Source: an uncultured Bacteroidales bacterium
Lineage (GTDB): Bacteria > Bacteroidota > Bacteroidia > Bacteroidales > P3
Assembly (NCBI GenBank): GCA_900316055.1
Contig: ONBK01000014.1
Coordinates: 62,001-126,000 of the forward strand
DNA: 64,000 bases
Reading direction: 5' to 3'
Below the pieces are notes generated by a model. The model did no database searches, had not been told where the DNA came from, and worked only from the letters and a program-made list of their open reading frames with translations. A program made the position numbers and the translations under genes. Of the stretch, positions 51,307 to 58,021 are shown piece by piece. The number at the start of each line of letters is the position of its first letter. Position 1 is the stretch's first letter.

Positions 51307-51325
51307 TGTAATATTGTTTTTTGAA

Positions 51326-51559
51326 TTATAATACCAATTCGCAAAGTTTGTCTTCCCGGATGATTTTCGGGGCGGCTTTGCCAGCCAGTACCAAGATCTT
51401 TTTCCCATTACGGTAGACATGCAACTGTCGCGAGCGTACCACAGCCGTCAGCTTTGGGTCGTCTTGCATCGCCAGCCAGAGGCGGTGGTACTCGCCGTCC
51501 TCCTCAAACAACTTCCTCCGCAGGTGCGAGCACATATTTGTTGTGTCAATCGTCATCAT
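51326..51559 (-). CDS. Small protein of unknown function
   Basis: 77 residues (MMTIDTTNMCSHLRRKLFEE, ending EDKLCELVL). I do not recognise it. It has no signal or membrane segment; mixed charge and GKKILVLAGKAAPKII suggest a small soluble domain. Support comes from position: a promoter (51681) upstream and the lipoprotein gene 19 bp downstream. Confidence 0.5.
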   Translation of the reverse strand: MMTIDTTNMCSHLRRKLFEEDGEYHRLWLAMQDDPKLTAVVRSRQLHVYRNGKKILVLAGKAAPKIIREDKLCELVL

Positions 51560-51680
51560 ATAGTGTTTTATGCTGCAGATATACTACTGTCCAGAAACCG
51601 AAAATGTTACACACTTTACTTTGCTATTTTCCATATTTCTTGATAAAAAGAACGCAAAACAGCGTGAAAAATTGTGTCTG

Positions 51681-51688
51681 CAAAGATA
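51681..51688 (-). promoter_or_regulatory. Promoter -7 element TATCTTTG for the small-gene/lipoprotein operon
   Basis: Exact TAnnTTTG on the minus strand. It leaves a leader of about 115 nt before the 77-residue gene; no hairpin stands out there. Confidence 0.6.
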
Positions 51689-51731
51689 CGGATTAAGTGA
51701 GGGTGTGGAAACCGTCATTGTATTCAAAAGC

Positions 51732-51762
51732 AGAAGCGGACTCCCATCGGGAATCCGCTTCT
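51732..51762 (-). terminator. Terminator of the giant T9SS cargo gene
   Basis: Stem AGAAGCGGA-TCCC / GGGA-TCCGCTTCT with one mismatch and a 3-base loop, followed on the minus strand by GCTTTTG. The T-tract is short. Confidence 0.75.
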
Positions 51763-51779
51763 GTCATTTCTTTTGGGGG

Positions 51780-54700
51780 TTAGTGGCGGCGGATGTCGCT
51801 GGATTGCTTGATCAAGCGTAGGGTGTGTTGTTGGCCGTCGGTGGTGGTGAGGATGAGGAAGTAGGCCCCGCGGGGATAAGCGGTGAGGTCGAGGGTGTAG
51901 GTGTAATTACTTGAGTTCCCTTCCGGAATAAGGCGTACCTCTTTGCGGCGACCCATCATGTCGGTGAGATAGGCGGTGGTGAGGGTGCCGGGACTCTGGA
52001 TTGTGACACGCGAGGTGGTTGGATTGGGGTAGACGGTGAGAGGTGAATGCAGAGAGGTGAAGGGTGTATCACCGATGCCAGTGGTGTCTCCCGGGGTGCT
52101 GAATTGGGTGTGTGTCCAGGTGGAGTAGCCGAGGGTGTCGGCACTGCAGTCTTGTCGCAGCGAGATATAGTAGGTAGTGGATGGCTGCAGCGAGGTGAAG
52201 GTGTAACTGTTGTCGCTGGTGGATACCAAGCCAATGCCCGAGGGATCGGGAGAGATGGTTAACTGGTAGGTGCTGCCCATTCCTTGCCACGAGAGAGTGA
52301 TGCTCTCGCGGTCGCCCGAGAGGGAGTCAATGACGGGAGCGTTGCAGACGGGCATGTCGCAGGTGTTGGTGAAGAGGCGGAGGTCGCCGGTGATGAAGCT
52401 GCCGTAGGCGCTGTAATAAGGCTGGTTGTAAGTGCGCGCACTGTCGATGTCGATGGGGAAGTAGCCGACGACCTGATAGGAACGGGAGATGCCGTTGACA
52501 AAATCGGAATACTTGTAGTGGCCTGAGTGGTCGATGCACATGCCGTCGCCGCCATCCTCACATAGCACGGCGATTAAGAGGCTGCTGTGTCCGTCCCACA
52601 GGAAGGGACGGTCAAAGTGGAGGGGCTGCCACTGGGTGGTGGCGGTGTGGCAGAAGTTGGCCGAGTCGATGACCTTGACGAAATGGTGGTCGGCATCGCG
52701 CAGGAGGAAGCCGTCGTTGAGGGAGGTGTCAGAGACATTGGCCAGCCATACGGTGACGTTGTTCATGTGGTCGCCCTCGATATAACTGGAGGGTCGGAAG
52801 GCGAGGGCGGTGATGCCCTGCTCGAGGCCGGCGAGGAAGGCGGGCTCGACAAGGGTCTGCGCGTAGCTGTAGTAGCCGTTGTAGCCGACGGGGCATGTGG
52901 GTATGTCGTTGTAAGCCATCGTGGAGTCGAAATTGTCGCGGAAGAGGGCGTCGCTGCAGGGCTCGGTGGCGAAGATGCCGCGCACCCAGGCGCTTGTGTC
53001 GCCTTCGCTGCAGAGACTGCGGACATAAATCTCGCGTCGGTCGAGGCTGGTAAGGCCCGTGATGACAAAACTGTTGTCGGTGGTGGTGGCGAGGGTGCCG
53101 GTGCCGGGGATGAAGCCCACGGGACCGTATTCCACCTCGTAGAGCGAGGATCCATTGCAGTCCCAGGAGAGGGCAAGGGTACTGTCGGTGGCCGCCACGG
53201 CGGTGTCGAGCTGCAGGTGGTGGATGATGCAGGTGTCGGGGACGCAGCTGATCTGGAACTCGAAACCTTCGCGGTTCTCCATGAAACGGGCTTCGAAGTC
53301 GAGGGTCAGGGAGCCTGTCTCAGAAATCACGGGGCCGAAGTTGAGGGCAAACTGGCCGATGTTGTAAGGTTTTGACCAGAGAACGGGGCCCGTGGTGCCG
53401 ACACCGTCATAGATGGTAAAGGTCGCTGAGGTGCCGATATCGCACATACCACTGATGGAGACCAGATGGCCGGGCATGTCGGGGTGGATGACCAGTTTGG
53501 AACGCTGGGTGCTGAAAATGGCATCGGGGCCGCCGTTGTCGTAAAGCGCCACTCCGCATGCGGTGAGGGTGTCGTTCTTGTTGGCGCGCATGTTCCATAC
53601 GCCGGGGACGACCTGCAGAGGACCTTCCCAGTCGGAGGTGTCGTTCTTGAGAGGACAGATGGCGCGGACCCAGATATAATGGGTCGTTCCGGTGACGAGG
53701 CCGTCGAAGGTCTGGCTGGCGGTGGTGAGGTGCGCGGTGTCGACGTCGGTGGGCTTGGTGGCGACGGTGTCGATAAAGGTCTGCCAGACGGCGGTGGTGT
53801 CGTAGCTGTCCCAGCGGATGGTGGCCGAGGAGGCGGTGAGGCCTGTGAGGGTCACGCCCGTCACGCTCGGACAGGGAGAAATCAAATCAAGGTTGATGTC
53901 ATCTATCAAAGCATACCATCCATGATTCAGACCTGCCATGCCACGGCAGCTTCTGATGGTGACAAACCTGCCCGTTCCGCGGTAGTCGCTGAGCGGCACG
54001 TCATAGCGGTACCAGTTGTCGCCGACGATGTTCACGGTGTCGAGGGGCTGGAAGGTGCTCGTGTCCCCGGGGTCGGTCATCACGCCCACCACCAGGCGGG
54101 CAACATCATAGAGATTATAGATATCCTCAATGTTTTTGGCCCAGAAGGAGAGTTGAAGGTTGTTCAGAGGCAGCACGGATGTGTTGATGGCGGGGAGGAC
54201 GGCATACTGGTCGACCACAGTCTCATAAGGGCTCCACTCCCAGCGCAGCGCCTGCGAGCCCGAGTGGCTCCCGCCGGAGACATCCACCACGATAGTATTC
54301 GCTGCCACCCGTCCCCGCCAGCAGGGCAACTCGCTGGGATAAGGATGTCCTGTATAGGAATCGAAATCCTCGGTGTAGGGCAGCGTGTCCAGCAGGCTGC
54401 AGAAGGTGCGGAAGGAGTGCACGGGCGACCAGTTGGTGTAGGCGCCGCTGCAGAGGGAGCGGACATAGACGTCGTAGGTGGTATAGGGCAGGAGGTCGTC
54501 GAGCAACAGGCTGTCGGCGTGGATATTGTAGACGATATAGGAGGTGTCGATGGTGAAGCCCGAGGGGCCGTAGGCTACCTCGAAGTTGGCAGCCATGGTG
54601 TCCACCCAGTGCACCAGGGCGGAGGTGTCGGTGATTTGGTCGGAGGTGACGGTCATGATGGTCTGGCAGGGGGAGATGCGGTTCACCTCGATGTCATCTA

Positions 54701-55976
54701 TATACATATAAGTCATCACGGGGTTCGCCGTCCGGATGGCGAGGCGGCCCTGCAGGCCGGTGTAGCGGTCGAAGCGCACCACTGCGGGGTTCCAGCCGGT
54801 GGCGACCACGGTGTCGACAGGGGTGAAGGTGGAGAAGTCGAGAGGGTCGATAACCACGCCGACATAGAGGTCGAGCGAGGGGTTGACGGTGCCGTTCTTG
54901 GACCAGAAGGAGAGCTCGAGGCTGTCGACAGGCACGTCGAAGGGTGGCAGCACCAGGCTGCCGCCTTGGGTCTTCACGCTGTGGGAAGCGCTGTGGCTAT
55001 AGTTCGAGACGATGGAGGGTCTGCCACCGGCGCTGCCCGGGGCGGCGTACCAGCAGTCGGGCAGATACCACGACGAGTCGAAATTCTCGGTGAGGGGCAC
55101 TGTCGTGGGGTTGCAGGAGGTGAGGATGTGACGATAGGCGTAGATGGTGGTGTCAGAGCAGAAATTGGTGAAACGGAAGGTGTAGTGGATGTTGGGGGTA
55201 AGGCCTGTCATGGTGTAGGAGGTGTCGCCACCCATGAGGTCGCCCTCGTGCCATGCCGCGTCGCCGTCGGTGATGCACTCCACGAGCCATCCGCCACTTG
55301 TCGTGCCCCAGCTGCCGCTGGCCACGGTTACCGATGAGTCACTGACATGCACAACCTCCATCACGGGAGCGGGACAGGAGGCCGGAGGGGCGGGGACCGC
55401 CTGGGTGTGGAAGCGCATGATGTTGCGGTAAGTGGTACTTTGGCTCGGGATGGTCGGGGACAAGTATTCCAGATTGATGCCGACATAGCGAGAGATAGTC
55501 TGAGTCTGCTCGCAATAATAATCGCCACCGGTGCCATAGGGGGAATCGATGGCTACCACGAGATTGCCGAAACCATTATAATAGAAAGGATTGTCGAAAT
55601 TGATATGGACCCACCCTTCAGTAGTGCCCATGAAGGCCACAGCCACCTGCTGGAACTGGGCACCGAAGGGGACGAAGCTGTCCAGTCTGGAATAATAGGT
55701 ATTGGCCAGATAAATGGTACACTGGCGTCCCACATAGCTTGCATTGCCACAGAGGAAATCGATGCCCGTGATGAGGGTCGCGCCGTCTAGCTCGCTGGCC
55801 AGCACCATCTGTTGGGTATAGCTGGCGGAGAGATACTGATAGGGCATGCCGCCTCCCAGAGACATGTTCGTGGTGTCGCCCACCAGGATGGTGTCGGTGA
55901 CGGGTGTTTGTGCTACCGTGAGATGGGGCAACAGCAGTGCTGCCGCAACCAAAAGGGATGAAATGATTTTTTTCAT
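51780..55976 (-). CDS. Large secreted adhesin-like protein with T9SS type A sorting domain
   Basis: 1398 residues from ATG at 55976 (MKKIISSLLVAAALLLPHLT, signal peptide ending VAQ); an in-frame ATG at 56087 falls within the promoter. Two cleaved-adhesin/MAM-like domains lie at about residues 290-435 and 530-695; each opens with ENFDS or EDFDS and ends with YIDDIEV or LIDDINL. Fibronectin type III-like modules occur near 195-285, 435-525, 700-780, 895-975 and 1200-1290 (for example NSFVITGLTSLDRREIYVRS). The last 85 residues (VYPNPTTSRVTIQS to LRLIKQ) are a type A sorting signal. Probably a surface adhesin or matrix protein, exported by T9SS and glycolipid-anchored. Under the ECF-type promoter at 56072. 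Confidence 0.88.
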   Translation of the reverse strand: MKKIISSLLVAAALLLPHLTVAQTPVTDTILVGDTTNMSLGGGMPYQYLSASYTQQMVLASELDGATLITGIDFLCGNASYVGRQCTIYLANTYYSRLDSFVPFGAQFQQVAVAFMGTTEGWVHINFDNPFYYNGFGNLVVAIDSPYGTGGDYYCEQTQTISRYVGINLEYLSPTIPSQSTTYRNIMRFHTQAVPAPPASCPAPVMEVVHVSDSSVTVASGSWGTTSGGWLVECITDGDAAWHEGDLMGGDTSYTMTGLTPNIHYTFRFTNFCSDTTIYAYRHILTSCNPTTVPLTENFDSSWYLPDCWYAAPGSAGGRPSIVSNYSHSASHSVKTQGGSLVLPPFDVPVDSLELSFWSKNGTVNPSLDLYVGVVIDPLDFSTFTPVDTVVATGWNPAVVRFDRYTGLQGRLAIRTANPVMTYMYIDDIEVNRISPCQTIMTVTSDQITDTSALVHWVDTMAANFEVAYGPSGFTIDTSYIVYNIHADSLLLDDLLPYTTYDVYVRSLCSGAYTNWSPVHSFRTFCSLLDTLPYTEDFDSYTGHPYPSELPCWRGRVAANTIVVDVSGGSHSGSQALRWEWSPYETVVDQYAVLPAINTSVLPLNNLQLSFWAKNIEDIYNLYDVARLVVGVMTDPGDTSTFQPLDTVNIVGDNWYRYDVPLSDYRGTGRFVTIRSCRGMAGLNHGWYALIDDINLDLISPCPSVTGVTLTGLTASSATIRWDSYDTTAVWQTFIDTVATKPTDVDTAHLTTASQTFDGLVTGTTHYIWVRAICPLKNDTSDWEGPLQVVPGVWNMRANKNDTLTACGVALYDNGGPDAIFSTQRSKLVIHPDMPGHLVSISGMCDIGTSATFTIYDGVGTTGPVLWSKPYNIGQFALNFGPVISETGSLTLDFEARFMENREGFEFQISCVPDTCIIHHLQLDTAVAATDSTLALSWDCNGSSLYEVEYGPVGFIPGTGTLATTTDNSFVITGLTSLDRREIYVRSLCSEGDTSAWVRGIFATEPCSDALFRDNFDSTMAYNDIPTCPVGYNGYYSYAQTLVEPAFLAGLEQGITALAFRPSSYIEGDHMNNVTVWLANVSDTSLNDGFLLRDADHHFVKVIDSANFCHTATTQWQPLHFDRPFLWDGHSSLLIAVLCEDGGDGMCIDHSGHYKYSDFVNGISRSYQVVGYFPIDIDSARTYNQPYYSAYGSFITGDLRLFTNTCDMPVCNAPVIDSLSGDRESITLSWQGMGSTYQLTISPDPSGIGLVSTSDNSYTFTSLQPSTTYYISLRQDCSADTLGYSTWTHTQFSTPGDTTGIGDTPFTSLHSPLTVYPNPTTSRVTIQSPGTLTTAYLTDMMGRRKEVRLIPEGNSSNYTYTLDLTAYPRGAYFLILTTTDGQQHTLRLIKQSSDIRRH
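52035..52062. repeat. Heptamer array before the T9SS sorting domain
   Basis: Four units (GGTGAGA, GGTGAAT, GCAGAGA, GGTGAAG) read as FTSLHSPLTVY in the linker to the VYPNP start of the sorting domain. Confidence 0.75.
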
Positions 55977-56071
55977 GGTATAAAAGTGTTTAATGTTTGC
56001 CTTAATAAACAGAGAAAAGATGAAAATGCTGCCAAAAGGGGAAACACTTTTTCTTTCCCGCCTATTATAAA

Positions 56072-56118
56072 GACGGGAAAGTGCCATTTTCGGGTCACAC
56101 TTTTAACATTTTTTTGTG
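56072..56118 (-). promoter_or_regulatory. ECF-type promoter of the giant cargo gene
   Basis: On the minus strand: an A-rich tract, GTGTGACCC (56092-56100), a 16-bp spacer and CGTCTTTATA (from 56075). The upstream 24 bases and the -10 block are identical to those at 36955-37006, and the spacer matches at 12 of 16 positions. The leader is about 90 nt. Confidence 0.85.
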
Positions 56119-56122
56119 GGAA

Positions 56123-56158
56123 TAAAAAAAGAACAGGCTTAAAATGAGCCTGTTCTTG
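56123..56158 (-). terminator. ssrA: tmRNA terminator
   Basis: Stem AAGAACAGGCT / AGCCTGTTCTT on the minus strand followed by a T7 run. It ends about 15 nt after the tmRNA 3' end. Confidence 0.92.
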
Positions 56159-56171
56159 TCTGTTTTTCTAG

Positions 56172-56563
56172 TGGAGCTGGGCGGAGTCGAACCGCCGTCC
56201 AAACAGTTAACAGATGTGCTTTCTACATGCTTATCCGGTGGTTGGTTGTCGGGGTGGCTCCGGACATCGGCACCCAAGGCTACCCGTAGTCTCTAAAGAT
56301 TCGCGCGCAGGTAGAGACGTCGTGCGAGCTATCCCGTCTTTCTTAGCACCTCCTGGTCAGCCGCCGACGGTCAGGGCCGCTGGGAGATGTCCCGTTCCCG
56401 CGCCTTGCGCGGGAATTAAGCCGAACTTACTGTTCTTCGGTTAGGCAGCGAGAGCGTAGTTGTTTTCGCCAATTATTGTTTTGCGTCTGTGGTTAAGGCT
56501 TCTGGCGCGTCAGCCTGCATGCTTACAAACCCATTATCCCTGCTGTCAAAACCAAGCAGCCCC
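56172..56563 (-). ncRNA. ssrA: Transfer-messenger RNA (tmRNA)
   Basis: 392 nt. The ends GGGGCTG and CAGCTCC pair as the tRNA-like acceptor stem, and the T-arm GGTTCGACTCC lies next to the 3' end. The reading frame at 56441-56470 encodes GENNYALAA followed by TAA, the tag type of Bacteroidales. It rescues stalled ribosomes and marks their products for proteolysis. CCA is not encoded. No clear TAnnTTTG promoter stands just upstream, so it may be read with tRNA-Asp or from a non-consensus promoter. Confidence 0.97.
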
Positions 56564-56573
56564 TTTTAGTTAA

Positions 56574-56609
56574 AGGTTGCGGGTTGTTGAAAACTTAACC
56601 CGCGCCTTT
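56574..56609 (-). other. Strong hairpin just upstream of tmRNA
   Basis: AAAGG-GCGGGTT / AACCCGC-CCTTT arms around an 11-nt loop. On the minus strand it lies 11 nt before the tmRNA 5' end and is not followed by a T-tract, so it is more likely a processing signal or leader structure than a terminator. Confidence 0.55.
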
Positions 56610-56621
56610 GGGTGTAAGGAT

Positions 56622-56649
56622 AAAAAAAGTTCTCTATGTAAGAGAACTT
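56622..56649 (-). terminator. Terminator of tRNA-Asp
   Basis: Stem AAGTTCTCT / AGAGAACTT with a 5-base loop; T-runs on both sides, so it can act in either direction. Confidence 0.85.
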
Positions 56650-56663
56650 TTTTTTTTGTTTGG

Positions 56664-56738
56664 CGGTCCGGACGAGACTCGAACTCGCGACCCCATGCGT
56701 GACAGGCATGTATTCTAACCAAACTGAACTACCGGACC
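56664..56738 (-). tRNA. tRNA-Asp (anticodon GTC)
   Basis: Acceptor stem GGTCCGG / CCGGACC with discriminator G, anticodon loop CTGTCAC, T-arm GCGAGTTCGAGTCTCGT. CCA is encoded directly after it (56661-56663). Confidence 0.96.
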
Positions 56739-56780
56739 AAACCGTCTTTTCAGACTTACTTTCTCTCTCGAAAGCGGGTG

Positions 56781-56812
56781 CAAAAGTACGAACATTTTTG
56801 ATACTGGCAAAA
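56781..56812 (-). promoter_or_regulatory. tRNA-Asp promoter
   Basis: TACTTTTG at 56781-56788 on the minus strand, with TTTGCCA 19 bp upstream and CACCCGCTTTCGA directly after the -7 box. The downstream part is shared exactly with the tRNA-His promoter. Confidence 0.88.
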
Positions 56813-56820
56813 CTTTTTTT

Positions 56821-56841
56821 AATTGAAAATTGAAAATTGAA
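56821..56841. repeat. Heptamer array AATTGAA
   Basis: Three exact 7-bp units in the tRNA-His to tRNA-Asp spacer, of the same family as those at 11811 and 33658. The rest of the spacer (56842-57026) holds no gene I can support; it includes a T-arm-like GGTTCGAC on the minus strand near 56955. Confidence 0.85.
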
Positions 56842-57020
56842 AACTTATAACTGATTTTCAGTAGATTGCAAAATATAAAATTTTTATATGACAGCAGATT
56901 TTTCGAATGAAACGAAGTTAAGTGGGCGTCTTTTTTCCATTTTTTGGCTCGTTAGTCGAACCGTGGTCGGTGACATAGGGAGCCGAACTTCGCAAGTATA
57001 ATTTATAGTAGCTGTGAGAA

Positions 57021-57053
57021 TGAAGAAAGAGAGACCGTTTGTCGATCTCTCTT
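57021..57053 (-). terminator. Terminator of tRNA-His
   Basis: Stem AAGAGAGA / TCTCTCTT on the minus strand, starting 4 bp after the tRNA, followed by TCTTC. The T-tract is weak. Confidence 0.7.
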
Positions 57054-57056
57054 CAG

Positions 57057-57131
57057 GGTGGGAGGTGGGGCTCGAACCCACGACCTCCAGATCCACAATC
57101 TGGCGCTCTAACCAGCTGAACTACGCCCACC
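57057..57131 (-). tRNA. tRNA-His (anticodon GTG)
   Basis: Anticodon loop TTGTGGA, T-arm GTGGGTTCGAGCCCCAC, and the extra 5' G opposite C73 typical of tRNA-His (57131 with 57057). One acceptor-stem mismatch (C against T) at the sixth pair is unusual. CCA is not encoded. Confidence 0.94.
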
Positions 57132-57153
57132 ATCTATCGCTCGAAAGCGGGTG

Positions 57154-57184
57154 CAAAAGTACGAAGATTTTCCGAACTGGCAAA
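57154..57184 (-). promoter_or_regulatory. tRNA-His promoter
   Basis: TACTTTTG at 57154-57161 on the minus strand, TTTGCCA 19 bp upstream and CACCCGCTTTCGA after the -7 box. Confidence 0.88.
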
Positions 57185-57250
57185 AATTTTTTGAATTTAT
57201 AATTAATAATTAATTATTGTTTATTGATTTATAGTGTATTATGTTTTGAA

Positions 57251-57291
57251 ATAAAAAGAGCCTTGCGGCAGCTGAATGCTGCCGCAAGGCT
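57251..57291 (-). terminator. Terminator of the ior operon
   Basis: Perfect 14-bp stem (AGCCTTGCGGCAGC / GCTGCCGCAAGGCT) with a 5-base loop and CTTTTT on the minus strand, 27 bp after the iorB stop. Confidence 0.93.
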
Positions 57292-57317
57292 ATCATTTTA
57301 TGCCGAATTTGACTTTT

Positions 57318-57881
57318 TTACTTGGCGTCGCGGCCGGCGCGGATGGCTTTGATGTTGGTCTCCACCACGGCGTCGCCCTTGCGGCCGAAGATGGCCTTGA
57401 TGGCCTTCTCCAGTTCTTCAAACGGAAGCTCGAGGTAGGGGGCAGCAGCACCAAGCAGCACCATGTTGCCACGGGCGTTGAGCTCCTTGGCGATGGCGTT
57501 GGCATTGAAGCTGACGCACTTCTTCAGCTTGGCCAGCTCGGCATTGACCTTCTCCATGTCAGGATAGTTCTTGATATTGATGAAGGGATCGCTGTTGGTG
57601 ATGACCACGCCGTCGGGAGCCAAGAAGGGCAGGTAGCGCAGGGCTTCCATGGGTTCCGAACTGAGGATGATGTCGGCTTTGCCTTCGGGGATGACGTCGG
57701 CGAAGATGGGTTCCGAGCTGATGCGAAGGTGGCTGAATACAGAGCCACCGCGTTGGCTCATACCGTGAATCTCGCTCTGCTTGACGTTCATGCCCAGGTT
57801 CAAGGCGGCGTCGCTGATGATTTTGGCCACGGAGACGATGCCGTCGCCGCCTACGCCGCAAAGTATGATGTCTTTTTTCAT
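57318..57881 (-). CDS. iorB: Indolepyruvate:ferredoxin oxidoreductase, beta subunit
   Basis: 187 residues. KDIILCGVGGDGIVSVAKII and SEIHGMSQRGGSVFSHLRI are the gamma/beta-type signatures of 2-oxoacid:ferredoxin oxidoreductases. With IorA it oxidatively decarboxylates aryl pyruvates to aryl-acetyl-CoA and reduces ferredoxin. It lies 140 bp downstream of iorA, a spacer filled mostly with 8-bp repeats. Confidence 0.94.
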   Translation of the reverse strand: MKKDIILCGVGGDGIVSVAKIISDAALNLGMNVKQSEIHGMSQRGGSVFSHLRISSEPIFADVIPEGKADIILSSEPMEALRYLPFLAPDGVVITNSDPFINIKNYPDMEKVNAELAKLKKCVSFNANAIAKELNARGNMVLLGAAAPYLELPFEELEKAIKAIFGRKGDAVVETNIKAIRAGRDAK

Positions 57882-57897
57882 TGTTTCTTTATTTTGG

Positions 57898-58014
57898 GTA
57901 GTTAAGTAGGTAAGTAGTTATCGCTTCGCTCGCCCTTCGGGCAGTAGTTAAGACAAATGTGTATGCTGGAACTATTGCCTTAACTACTTAACTACTGTCT
58001 ACTTAACTACTTGG
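57898..58014. repeat. Octamer arrays in the iorA-iorB spacer
   Basis: GTAGTTAA-type units at 57898-57921 and TTAACTAC-type units at 57980-58014, with a GCCCTTCGGGC hairpin between. Bases 57987-58011 are identical to 20138-20162. Confidence 0.85.
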
Positions 58015-58021
58015 TTAATCT

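Noticed and set aside
53466..55337. A 623-codon open frame antisense to the giant cargo gene
   Set aside because: Translation is low-complexity Gly/Val/Ala-rich and follows the codon pattern of the sense gene, which has a signal peptide, repeats and a sorting domain.
56884..57096. A 70-codon frame overlapping tRNA-His
   Set aside because: It covers half of the tRNA gene; frames of this kind are common artefacts next to tRNAs.
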